From Nocardia niwae NBRC 108934 = DSM 45340 (lineage in GTDB: Bacteria; Actinomycetota; Actinomycetes; Mycobacteriales; Mycobacteriaceae), in NCBI RefSeq assembly GCF_001613465.1, contig NZ_BDCK01000019.1, forward strand, positions 35,841 through 99,840: DNA of 64,000 nt, read 5' to 3'. Numbering within the stretch: position 1 is the first letter of the stretch; each line of letters starts with the position of its first letter. The translations under genes and the position numbers were made by a program. This document shows positions 9,055-17,405 of the stretch, in pieces. Below the pieces are notes generated by a model, which saw only the letters and a list, made by a program, of their open reading frames with translations, was not told where the DNA came from and searched no databases.

Positions 9055-9461
9055 GGCTGTATCGAAGGCTGCGGGCGTGTGTCGACCGACAGGTGTGTTC
9101 CGACTCGCTGCACCGTCTGATTCATCTCGTAGGCCACCATACCCATATCGGCGGTCTCCGACGCCAGCAGCGCCAAGCACGCGTTGGCGCCCGCCGTGGT
9201 GACGAACAGCACCGCGCGGTCGAGCTCCACCACGGTCTGGCAGACCCCGCCCGCGTCGAAATGGTGGCCCACACTGCGGGACAGACTGTGCAGAGCCGAT
9301 GCCATGGCGCAGAACCGCTCGGCGTCGGCCTTGTCCAGCTGAGCCGAATGGCCGATCAGCAGCCCGTCCGAGGACAGCAGGACCGCGGACCGGGCTCCGA
9401 CCAGTCCGGTGACCAGCTCGTCGAGCAGCCAACCGATGCCGGTTCCCTGGGAAGTAGTCAT
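9051..9461 (-). CDS. Roadblock/LC7 domain protein (conservon CvnB type)
   Basis: This 136-residue protein is a roadblock/LC7 fold, with WLLDELVTGLVGARSAVLLSSDGLLI as the first helix-strand pair and GANACLALLA as a later strand. In conservons and MglB-like systems it is the GTPase-activating or scaffold partner of a small Ras-like GTPase. It starts 35 bases after the histidine-kinase gene and overlaps the DUF742 gene, so the three genes form one operon. No GTPase gene is present in the operon, so its partner must be encoded elsewhere. Confidence 0.92.
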   Translation of the reverse strand: MTTSQGTGIGWLLDELVTGLVGARSAVLLSSDGLLIGHSAQLDKADAERFCAMASALHSLSRSVGHHFDAGGVCQTVVELDRAVLFVTTAGANACLALLASETADMGMVAYEMNQTVQRVGTHLSVDTRPQPSIQP

Positions 9462-9496
9462 CGTCGCCTTCCGAAGGTGGGTGGGAGAGTTACGGA

Positions 9497-11911
9497 CTAG
9501 TCGAGATCGGGACGCTTCCGGCGTCCCTGGCGAGTCCCGCTTTCGATGGCACTCATCAGATTGCGTGCCTCATCGGCGGACCGTTGCCGCACCGGAGCCG
9601 CGGGGGGCGGCGTCTCGGTCTGATCTTCGGGAGACTGACGGCGGCGGCGTGGCAATGCCGGGCGAGTATCCGAAGCGGGGCCGGGATGCGGTGCGGCGCC
9701 GGTGTCGAATCCACGGCTGTCGCTGTGCGGTTCCGGCGCCGGGGCCTGCTCGGACGAGGAGGTGAACCATGCCGATCGTCCCGGCGCGGGCGTCGGCCGA
9801 GGCGCTGGTGCGTAGTCGGGCGCCGCCGGCTTCGCGGGCTCGATATGGTCGCCTTCGTTGTGCTCACGCGATGGCGTCTCCGATTGCAGCAGAGCGCTCG
9901 GAATCAGCACCACCGCCCGGACGCCGCCGTAGACCGATTCCCCGAGACGCACCGAGACGCCATGCCGGTGGGCCAGTTTCGCGACCACGAACAATCCCAG
10001 CCTGGTGTCGCTGGACAGGGTCACCACACTGAAATCCGGCGGGTTGGACAGCAGTTCGTTCCGCGCGGCGAAGTCGGCCTCCGACATGCCGAGTCCCTGA
10101 TCGATGATCTCGATCGCCACACCGCGCCCGACCACGACGCCGGACACCTCGACCCGCGCCTGCGGGGGTGAGAAGGCGGTCGCGTTGTCCATCAGCTCGG
10201 CCATCAAGTGGATCACGTCGGCCACCGCGTTGCTCGACACCTGAGCCTCCGGCAGGCGGCCGGTCTGAATCCTGGCGTAGTCGAGACTTTCCGCGACGGC
10301 GGCGCGGACCAGGTCCAGCAGCGGCACCGGCTTGCGCCAGCGCCTGCCCGGTTTCTCGCCACCGAGGATGATGAGGTTCTCGGCGTTGCGCCGGGCCCGG
10401 GTCGCCAGGTGGTCGAGCTGGAACAGCAGCTCGAGCTGGTCGGCGTTCTCCTCCTGGCGTTCGGCCTGGTCGAGCAGGGCGAGCTGGCGGTGCACCACCA
10501 CCTGGCTGCGATGTGCGATGTTGAGGAACACCGCATTGACGCCCGCGCGGGTCTTCGCCTCCGCGACCGCGGCCGACACGGCCGCGACATGGGCGCGGTT
10601 GAAGGCGTCGGCCACCTGGCCCAATTCGTCGGAACCGAAATCGAGCCGCGACACTTCGGTTTCGGAGTCGAGGCTTTCGCCGCGACCGAGTCGCTGCATG
10701 AGATCGGGCAGCCGCTGGTCGGCCAGTTCCAGGGTGTCGCGCCGCAATCGCCGCATGCGTGCGATGAAGCGATTGGCCAGCACCAGCGCCGCGACGAACG
10801 CGAGGGTCGCGACCAGCAGCACCGCCGCGCCACCGAGCATGGATTGCCGCGCGGTCCGGTCGCCGCGCTCGCGGGCGATGGCGTGCGCGTCGTGGCTCTG
10901 GTCGTCCCACAGCTTCAGCAGGGCCGAACCGACCTGGCCGGAAGCCTCCTGCCAAGCAGCGACGTTCATGGGCAACGGCGTGGCTCGCGAGGTCGAGCGG
11001 CCGCTCTGGGTCCTGCCCGTGCCGTCGCTGGACCGGCTGGACTCGTCGGAGTCGCTGCCCGCCTCCACCGGCCCCCGCAGCAGCACCGCGTCCTGCATCG
11101 CGATCACCTTCTGGTAGGCGGGTCCGTTGGTGATCTCCTGGAGCTGGGCGAGGCGAGCGCCCTTCAACACTTGGGCGGAGTAGGCGACCTGGCTGCGGAA
11201 TTCGCCGGTCAAACGGCTGAATTCGGTCAGCTGCGCGGGCGAATGCTCCTCGACGGTCAGCGCCACCGCGCCCAACGTGTCCGCCATCGACAGTGCTTCC
11301 GCCGCGCGCAGGGGCTCCACGCCGTAGCTCAGTTCCATGGCGATGTCGGCTTCCGGCGCCACCCGGGCGGCGAGCGTCGAGGCGGCGATGATCGTGCCGA
11401 TGATCTGGCTGAAGGCGCCGAACACCTCGTTGGGCGCCGCCTGGCGCGAGTCCACCCCGCCGCGCAGCGTCGGCACCAGCGCGAACAGCTTGTTGTAGCC
11501 CTCGATCTCGGAGGCGGACCCGCCGGGGTTCAGCTTGCGAGCGGCGTCGCCCTTGGCGATCACCGCCGCGAGCGCCGCGTCGGAGCGTTGACGCGCGGCG
11601 GCGAGCCCGCGGGCGACGTCGGTGTCGCCGGCCATGTACAGCAGCGACAGGCGACGCTCCTCCTCGAACGATTGGACCATGAGGATGGCGGGCACCGTCG
11701 TGCTGCTGGCCAACTCCGCCCATTCCTTCGCCGCCCGCGCGGATCGCACCAGGTAACCCGCCGCGCCCACACCGATCGTGAGCAGCGTGACGCTCGATAT
11801 CAACACGATCGCCAGCAACCGCACCCGGACACTCACTCGGCCACGGACGTCACGCCGGCTCGAGCGAACTACTCCCACAGCGGATTCGCGTAGCTCAGAC
11901 CACTTGCTCAC
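9497..11911 (-). CDS. Membrane sensor histidine kinase, conservon CvnA type
   Basis: The GTG start at 11911 gives 804 residues. A first membrane segment lies at about residues 29-55, followed by about 290 residues of helical extracellular sensor region (nitrate/nitrite-sensor-like), a second membrane segment (GGAAVLLVATLAFVAALVLA) and a HAMP linker. The dimerisation helix contains NIAHRSQVVVHRQ. The ATPase domain has the N-box ELMDNATAFSPP, the G1 box DQGLGM and the G2 region DTRLGLFVVAKLA. The last 130 residues are disordered and Pro-rich. No response-regulator gene is adjacent, as is usual for conservons, which signal through roadblock/DUF742/GTPase partners. Confidence 0.9.
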   Translation of the reverse strand: MSKWSELRESAVGVVRSSRRDVRGRVSVRVRLLAIVLISSVTLLTIGVGAAGYLVRSARAAKEWAELASSTTVPAILMVQSFEEERRLSLLYMAGDTDVARGLAAARQRSDAALAAVIAKGDAARKLNPGGSASEIEGYNKLFALVPTLRGGVDSRQAAPNEVFGAFSQIIGTIIAASTLAARVAPEADIAMELSYGVEPLRAAEALSMADTLGAVALTVEEHSPAQLTEFSRLTGEFRSQVAYSAQVLKGARLAQLQEITNGPAYQKVIAMQDAVLLRGPVEAGSDSDESSRSSDGTGRTQSGRSTSRATPLPMNVAAWQEASGQVGSALLKLWDDQSHDAHAIARERGDRTARQSMLGGAAVLLVATLAFVAALVLANRFIARMRRLRRDTLELADQRLPDLMQRLGRGESLDSETEVSRLDFGSDELGQVADAFNRAHVAAVSAAVAEAKTRAGVNAVFLNIAHRSQVVVHRQLALLDQAERQEENADQLELLFQLDHLATRARRNAENLIILGGEKPGRRWRKPVPLLDLVRAAVAESLDYARIQTGRLPEAQVSSNAVADVIHLMAELMDNATAFSPPQARVEVSGVVVGRGVAIEIIDQGLGMSEADFAARNELLSNPPDFSVVTLSSDTRLGLFVVAKLAHRHGVSVRLGESVYGGVRAVVLIPSALLQSETPSREHNEGDHIEPAKPAAPDYAPAPRPTPAPGRSAWFTSSSEQAPAPEPHSDSRGFDTGAAPHPGPASDTRPALPRRRRQSPEDQTETPPPAAPVRQRSADEARNLMSAIESGTRQGRRKRPDLD

Positions 11912-12566
11912 GGCTAGAAAATGCCTACCTCTGACACGGCCCCGCCCGACCCGGGCGGCACCTCACCTGTACCCGTCCGAAGAATAACGAAAGTGTAGCG
12001 GTTCGATCGCGAATCACACGGATTGGCGACTCGCAACAAGTGAACCGCAATTATTACTGAGTTTCGCAGCACATCCTGACGTACGGCCAGAACGTCGCAT
12101 GACCAATAATTCCAGGAGTATCGGCAAGCCCCAGCGCTGGTATAGGCGAGGCGCACAACCCACGAGGTCCTGAATCAGAGCGATCCACTATTGCTAACTT
12201 ACCGCCTGTTCTGGTCGAATTCCGACAACGAGCTCGATGCCGCCAGTCGTCGGCCTGTCTGCGTGATGAGCCGACCCCGAGAAGCGCGGGCCGCCTGGAT
12301 GCCGACGCGGGAGGTAGGACTTACCTGTGCGAGCGGGATCCGGGTGATGGTATAGCGCCGGTTTCGAAATCGAGTTCCCGCTGTTGGCGACATTCCACCC
12401 CGGCGGCTTCCGGGGCCCGGTGCCGGCGCCTCACCCGCGAGGGGCTTGCCGCGCTCCGCTTCCCCGCTCTTCGTGCCGAGACCCCCGGATCTATGGCCGC
12501 GGTCGCGGAGCCCGGTCACAATCGAGATCGAATCACGGGGCGCACCGAGAGGGAGGTTCGGCGGGG
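11912..12566. other. Intergenic region, partly AT-rich
   Basis: I see no supported gene in these 655 bases. The part nearest the kinase gene (about 11980-12200) is AT-rich and probably holds the conservon promoter. The remainder is high-GC and has only shadow-type open frames. Confidence 0.45.
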
Positions 12567-13034
12567 ATGGATCCGGTGACGATGGTGGCGGCCGCATTGG
12601 CGGCGGGAGCCTCCGCGGAAAGCGCCGAGACCGCGAAAGGGTCTGTGCGCGAAGCCTATCGGGTGCTGCGAGGTTTGCTCGTGTCCGGCTACGCGGCGGT
12701 GGACGTGACCGCGGTGGAAGCGGAGCCGCGGTCGCGGGCGGCCCGTGCGGCGCTCGCGTCGGAACTCGCGGGCGCCGCGGCAGGCGACGACGCGGAACTC
12801 CTGGCTGCCGCCCGGCGACTGCTGTCGGAGATGGAGCATGCGGCGCCAGGGGCAGCCGAGTCGGTGGGGGTGCGGTTGCGCCGGGTTCGCGCCGGCGGGA
12901 TCGAGATCAGTGACGTGATCGCCGCGGGCAGCGCGGTGATCGCCGAGGACGTCGACGCGGACGGAACCATCACGATCACGGCGGTCCGCGCCGGTGTGCA
13001 GGAGCCGCCCCACCCTCGGGCGGCGCGGCAGTAG
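12567..13034 (+). CDS. Short helical protein, likely partner of the downstream repeat protein
   Basis: The ATG at 12567 follows GGGAGG; the in-frame extension to 12384 is not protein-like. The 155-residue product begins DPVTMVAAALAAGASAESAE and continues SVREAYRVLRGLL, a helical pattern I associate with small actinobacterial proteins encoded next to NTPase/repeat proteins. The C-terminal 45 residues are beta-prone (GGIEISDVIAAGSAV, then DGTITITAVRAG). The gene is 38 bases upstream of the Sel1-repeat gene on the same strand and probably cotranscribed. An adaptor role is inference; no enzymatic motif is visible. Confidence 0.65.
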   Translation: MDPVTMVAAALAAGASAESAETAKGSVREAYRVLRGLLVSGYAAVDVTAVEAEPRSRAARAALASELAGAAAGDDAELLAAARRLLSEMEHAAPGAAESVGVRLRRVRAGGIEISDVIAAGSAVIAEDVDADGTITITAVRAGVQEPPHPRAARQ

Positions 13035-13072
13035 TCAGCCCCGCTGCCGCGCACGGATTCCCTGCCATTGCC

Positions 13073-15529
13073 GTGTCGAATCCGGTAGCCGGCCGGGACA
13101 TCACCATCCAGTACTTCGCCGGGAGCGTGGACGCTCCGCCGGTGCGGCTGTCGCAATTGGTGGAACGGCTCGGCGCCGAGGGTGAGCTGCCCATGGTCGC
13201 TGACCTGAACCCGTACGCGGCGGGCGCAACGGCCACGCGATTCGGCGCGGCGGGCGAAGACCCGTACGTGCCGCGCACACACGGCGACGTGGACATTCGA
13301 CTGGACGCCGCACTCCGGGAAGACGCACTGGTTCTGGTGGTGGGTCCGTCCAAAACCGGTAAGACCCGCAGTCTGTTCGAGGCCGCGCGCCGGGTCCTGG
13401 GCGAGGCCAGGCTGCTGATCCCCGCTCCGGCGGCGCTCGCGGACATCCCCGGATGCGCGCAGTTCACCGACGGAGCGGAGACGGTGGTGGTGTGGCTGGA
13501 GAACCTCGATCGGTTCCTCACCGCCGACCGCCCGCTCACCCCGGCGTTGCTCGCCCGGCTCACCGCGCGTCCGGCCAGGACCGTGGTCGCGGCCACCCTG
13601 CGCTCGGAAGCGCGCAACCGGCTCCGGCAGGGCACCGGCGAATTCAGCCGGGAAATCGGCGCCGTCCTCCAGCAGGCCACCACGATACAGCTCGCACCGA
13701 CCAGCGATGATCCACACGAGCACGCCGCAGCGGCGGCGGCCTATCCGTCGCTGCGCCTGGGGCGCTACGGTCTCGCCGAAATCCTCGCGGGCGCACCGGA
13801 GCTCCTGGCGCGATACGACGACGCCCGGTACGGCGATCCCGCGCTGCACACCGTCCTGCAAGTGGCCGTCGACTGGGTCCGCGTCGGCCGTCCCGACCCG
13901 ATCCCCGAAACAGTCCTGGCCGAACTGGCATCGGCGGCATTGGCCGATCAGCGTCCCGAACTGGACCTCGACGCCGCCGCCGTGCACGCGGCGATCGCGG
14001 CCGCGCGCGCCCCGCTCGCAGGGGAAGGGCACGTCGCGGCGCTGCACACCAGCCGTCTGCCCGACCGGTCGCGCGCGTACCGGCCCTTCGACTATCTCGT
14101 GGCGGCCGACGACGGGCAGCACTTCCGCAACGCGCGACCGCTGCCGGATGTGTTCTGGCGCAACGCCGATCGTGACGCCGATCCAGCGGTGCTGGCCAGC
14201 GTCGGCTTCACCGCCTACGTGCGTGACCGGCGACTCGACAGCGAGCACCTCTTGTACCGGGCCGCCTGTGCCGGACATCTCGAAGCCGCCTACAACCTCG
14301 GAGTCCTGCTGCACGAACGCGGCGCGCACGCCGACGCCGAGCACTGGTGGCGTCGCGCGGGCGTGGCCGGTCACGCACCGTCCACCTATCGTGTCGGGGT
14401 TCTGCTGGACAAACGTGGGGCGACCGATGAAGCCGAGACGTGGTACCGCAGTGCTGCGGTCTCCTATCCACAAGCGATGACCGTCCTCGCCGCCGTGTTG
14501 TTCCGACGGGGCCGGACGGCCGAAGGCGAAGTCTGGTTCCGCCGTGCGGCTGTCGCCGGGCACCCGGACGCGATGTCGGTGCTCGGGGCGTTGCTCGACG
14601 ACCGAGGAGAGACCGTCGAAGCCGAGGAGTGGTGGCGCCGTGCCGCGGCTCGGCAGCAAACGGAGGCGATGCACCACCTTGCGATGCTCGAAGACCGGAG
14701 CGGCCGGGCGGCCGAAGCCGAGGCCTGGTATCGCCGCGCCGCGGCGACCGGGCATACCGGTGCGGCCTACGACCTCGGCGTTCTGCTGCACCGGCGCGGC
14801 GAAACGAGGGAAGCCGAAACCGAGTGGCGCCGGGCCGCTGCCCATGACCATCTGCTCGCGATCCACAATCTCGCGGCCTCGCTGCACGTCCGCGGGGAGA
14901 TCACGGAAGCCGAATCCTGGTACCGGCGCGCCGTCGCGGCCGGGCACGCGAACGCGATGCACAACCTCGCGGTGCTCCTGATGAGCCGCGACCAGATCGC
15001 GGAGGCCGAATCCTGGTTTCGCCGCGCCGCCGCAACCGGGCATCCGGACGCCATGCTCGCACTCGCCGCAGTGCTCGAAAACCGCGGCGAATCACGGGAA
15101 GCGGAAGTCTGGTACCACCGATCCGCGACAGCAGGCGACCCCGAGGCCATGTTCGCGCTCGCGGTCGCGCTCCAGCGACGGAACAGGACGGCCGAAGCCG
15201 AGAAGTGGTACCGGCGTGCCGCGGCCGCCGAGCATCCCAAGGCGGCGCATCGGCTCGGATACCTGCTGCACGATCGGGGCGAGGTGGACGGCGCCGAGCA
15301 GGTGTGGCGCGCAGCCGCCGCGCACGATCCCGATTGCATGTTCGTGCTCGGCATCGTCGTGGAGCGGCGCGGGGAGACCGCGGAAGCCGAAGGCTGGTAC
15401 CGGCGGGCCGCGGCCGCAGGCCACCTCGAGGCCATGCGGCTGCTCGCCGGCTCCCTACGCCTGCGCGGCGAAGCCGCGGAAGCGGACGCCTGGGAGCGCC
15501 GGGCAGCCCAGGGCGCGGCGCAGGATTGA
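13073..15529 (+). CDS. P-loop protein with 13 Sel1-like repeats
   Basis: This 818-residue protein starts at GTG 13073. The N-terminus has a short beta-prone GRDITIQYFAG segment. A nucleotide-binding region follows, with a Walker-A-like GPSKTGKT at about residues 89-96 and a Walker-B-like VVVWLENLDRF near 137-147, then a helical linker. From about residue 395 to the end there are 13 tandem 31-33-residue Sel1/TPR-like repeats ending in variants of AExWYRRAAAAGH. Architecture and the short partner gene resemble STAND-type signalling or defence proteins, in which repeats sense a ligand and the P-loop unit switches state. No obvious toxin domain is fused. Confidence 0.8.
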   Translation: MSNPVAGRDITIQYFAGSVDAPPVRLSQLVERLGAEGELPMVADLNPYAAGATATRFGAAGEDPYVPRTHGDVDIRLDAALREDALVLVVGPSKTGKTRSLFEAARRVLGEARLLIPAPAALADIPGCAQFTDGAETVVVWLENLDRFLTADRPLTPALLARLTARPARTVVAATLRSEARNRLRQGTGEFSREIGAVLQQATTIQLAPTSDDPHEHAAAAAAYPSLRLGRYGLAEILAGAPELLARYDDARYGDPALHTVLQVAVDWVRVGRPDPIPETVLAELASAALADQRPELDLDAAAVHAAIAAARAPLAGEGHVAALHTSRLPDRSRAYRPFDYLVAADDGQHFRNARPLPDVFWRNADRDADPAVLASVGFTAYVRDRRLDSEHLLYRAACAGHLEAAYNLGVLLHERGAHADAEHWWRRAGVAGHAPSTYRVGVLLDKRGATDEAETWYRSAAVSYPQAMTVLAAVLFRRGRTAEGEVWFRRAAVAGHPDAMSVLGALLDDRGETVEAEEWWRRAAARQQTEAMHHLAMLEDRSGRAAEAEAWYRRAAATGHTGAAYDLGVLLHRRGETREAETEWRRAAAHDHLLAIHNLAASLHVRGEITEAESWYRRAVAAGHANAMHNLAVLLMSRDQIAEAESWFRRAAATGHPDAMLALAAVLENRGESREAEVWYHRSATAGDPEAMFALAVALQRRNRTAEAEKWYRRAAAAEHPKAAHRLGYLLHDRGEVDGAEQVWRAAAAHDPDCMFVLGIVVERRGETAEAEGWYRRAAAAGHLEAMRLLAGSLRLRGEAAEADAWERRAAQGAAQD
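14260..15510 (+). repeat. 13 tandem approximately 96-bp coding repeats (Sel1-like)
   Basis: Thirteen consecutive in-frame units of about 31-33 codons encode helical hairpins with the consensus A-x-x-x-L-G-x-L-L-x-x-R-G-x-x-x-E-A-E-x-W-Y-R-R-A-A. The units are diverged, so this is an old expansion rather than a recent slippage array. Confidence 0.8.
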
Positions 15530-15569
15530 CCGGGCCGAGGGCCGACGACTCCGGCGCGGCGGAGCGGGA

Positions 15570-17354
15570 TCAGACGACCCGCTGCTCGAGCGCGGCGACA
15601 ACACAGTGCAGGGTCTGGACGGGATCCAGACCCGGGGAGCGGCGACTCCGACAGCCCGTGAAGTGCTTGCCCTCCGGATCGTCCGCCCACCTCTCGACCA
15701 CGTCGGTCCCGCATTCGAGATGCAGACCACCCGGAACGGTTCCGGTGGCCCGGCACGTCCGGAAGAACGCGTGGATCCCGTCGAGGACGTCGTCGAACCG
15801 AAAGGCCGCCTGGCCGAATCGTGTTCGCGGGGTCGTTGGCATCGGATCGCATACCCAGCAGACCGGGGTCTCGCACGCGGCGGCCGCGGCGAACAGCGCG
15901 GGAAGCGTGTCGAGGGTTCCTGCGACACCGAGCCTCGGAACCAGAGTGAGCCTGCCCGGCTGCTTGCGCGGATTCAGTGCTCGGCACAGCATCTCCACGT
16001 CATACGGTGTGGTCGTCGGGCCCAGCGCCACCGCGACCGGGTTGCCGACCCGCGCGGCCGACCGCATCCGGTCGCGCGCGCAGTTGCCGGTGTGATCGCC
16101 GATCCACAGCATGTGCGCCGACCGGTCCCACCATTCCCCGTGCGGTTCCTGACGGGTCGGCGCTGCCTCGTACGGCAAGGACGGCTCGCGTGAGATACGC
16201 GGCGGCGCTATCGAAGCGTGCAGTTCATGCGCCCCCGGCGGGGTGATCGCGGCGATGGGCAGCAGTCCGCCGACCGCGCGGAGCAGATCGCGGCGCACCG
16301 GGTCACGGCACCCGTCCGCGGCCCGGCGGAGTATGGTCGCGCACAGCGTTATCGGCAGGTGATTCCCCGGCCACCCATCCAGCGTGGCGGGCGTGCGCGA
16401 GGGTCCGGGCGCTCTTTCGATGGTGACGGTCGCTTCGCCCAGTGCATGCGCCATGACCGCGGCGACGGCATACATCAGCGCCCGGCGGACGGCGACTGTC
16501 CGGGTTTCACCGCCGGAGAAGGTGTCGTCGCGGCTACCGAGGTGCAGTACGAAACCCTCTCCGCGCGCTGCCTTCGCCACACCCGCTGTCAGCGCGACGC
16601 ATTCGGCCGGATGGATCGGTCCGGGCAAGAGCCGCGATCGCTGCGCGCGGTCGAGCGGTGGGGCGGATTCTTCGAGCGTCCGCTCGTCGCTGTAGGGCGC
16701 GCGCACCGCGAAGTCGTCTTCCGGATCGTCGAGTGATCCCGGGTGCGCGGGTTCCGGTTCGTCGGCCCACGGCGGATCGTCACCGGCCGTGGCGGCGTAC
16801 TCGGGCGGGATGACGTCGGGATTGAACGATTCCCGGATATAGCAGACCGGTCGATCGCCGAGCAGCATGACGTAGGACCGCGCCGCGCACAGGCGACCGT
16901 CCGGCCATCTGAGCACGCCGGTCCGCAGCAGGCGCCGCCGCTGGGCCATTCCGCGGGAGATCAGGCCCGATCCGATCGGGACCCGGACATCGTCCACCCC
17001 GGAAGCGGTCGCGCCCGCGCGCACGGCGACGACATAGTTGACGGATGCGGTGACCAAGTCGGCGTTGACCAGACACGAGCGGCGGACGATGAGGCGATCG
17101 GCGCCGGACACGCGCAAGACGTCGGTGACGGTGGCGGGCAGCCGACCGGCCGCGATGTCGTCCTGGCGCAGCACCCGGACCTTCAGGTCGGTGCCGAGAA
17201 CCGCCGCGAGTGCGGGCGTGGTGAATCCGTCACTCGCCAGCAGCGCCCTGGTCAGGGGATGGCCGAATCGGCCGAGTTCGTCGTGGTTCGGGAAACCCGA
17301 ACCACCGGGCGGGCAATCGCCCGGTGGCTCGGGGCCGGTGTGCGTGATCGTCAC
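15570..17354 (-). CDS. Fusion: chorismate-lyase-like domain plus degenerate class II DAHP synthase
   Basis: Residues 30-190 resemble the UbiC/DUF98 chorismate-pyruvate-lyase fold (LTRALLASDG, VPIGSGLISRG, PVCYIRESFNP). Residues 240-594 align with class II DAHP synthase: RSAHMLWIGD, NPVAVALGPTTTP, PGRLTLVPRLG, VCDPM, FRFDDVLD and PGGLHLE. Against the M. tuberculosis enzyme from memory, the metal ligands Cys87, His369 and Asp441 are replaced by Arg275, Pro506 and Arg569; only Glu547 (Glu411) remains, and the PEP-binding lysine is Ala443. The second half is therefore probably a non-catalytic or regulatory domain. It lies 51 bases after the halogenase gene, in one operon. Confidence 0.72.
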   Translation of the reverse strand: MTITHTGPEPPGDCPPGGSGFPNHDELGRFGHPLTRALLASDGFTTPALAAVLGTDLKVRVLRQDDIAAGRLPATVTDVLRVSGADRLIVRRSCLVNADLVTASVNYVVAVRAGATASGVDDVRVPIGSGLISRGMAQRRRLLRTGVLRWPDGRLCAARSYVMLLGDRPVCYIRESFNPDVIPPEYAATAGDDPPWADEPEPAHPGSLDDPEDDFAVRAPYSDERTLEESAPPLDRAQRSRLLPGPIHPAECVALTAGVAKAARGEGFVLHLGSRDDTFSGGETRTVAVRRALMYAVAAVMAHALGEATVTIERAPGPSRTPATLDGWPGNHLPITLCATILRRAADGCRDPVRRDLLRAVGGLLPIAAITPPGAHELHASIAPPRISREPSLPYEAAPTRQEPHGEWWDRSAHMLWIGDHTGNCARDRMRSAARVGNPVAVALGPTTTPYDVEMLCRALNPRKQPGRLTLVPRLGVAGTLDTLPALFAAAAACETPVCWVCDPMPTTPRTRFGQAAFRFDDVLDGIHAFFRTCRATGTVPGGLHLECGTDVVERWADDPEGKHFTGCRSRRSPGLDPVQTLHCVVAALEQRVV

Positions 17355-17405
17355 GACCGGCTCCGCGCGGTGGCTGTCACGGGAAAGCCCGGTGGGGATC
17401 CGGTG

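Noticed and set aside
12870..13130. RHIM-type amyloid motifs at the end of the 12567 protein and the start of the Sel1 protein
   Set aside because: The beta-prone segments (GGIEISDVIAAGSAV, GRDITIQYFAG) do not clearly carry the core V/I-Q-V/I-G tetrad, so I did not call it.
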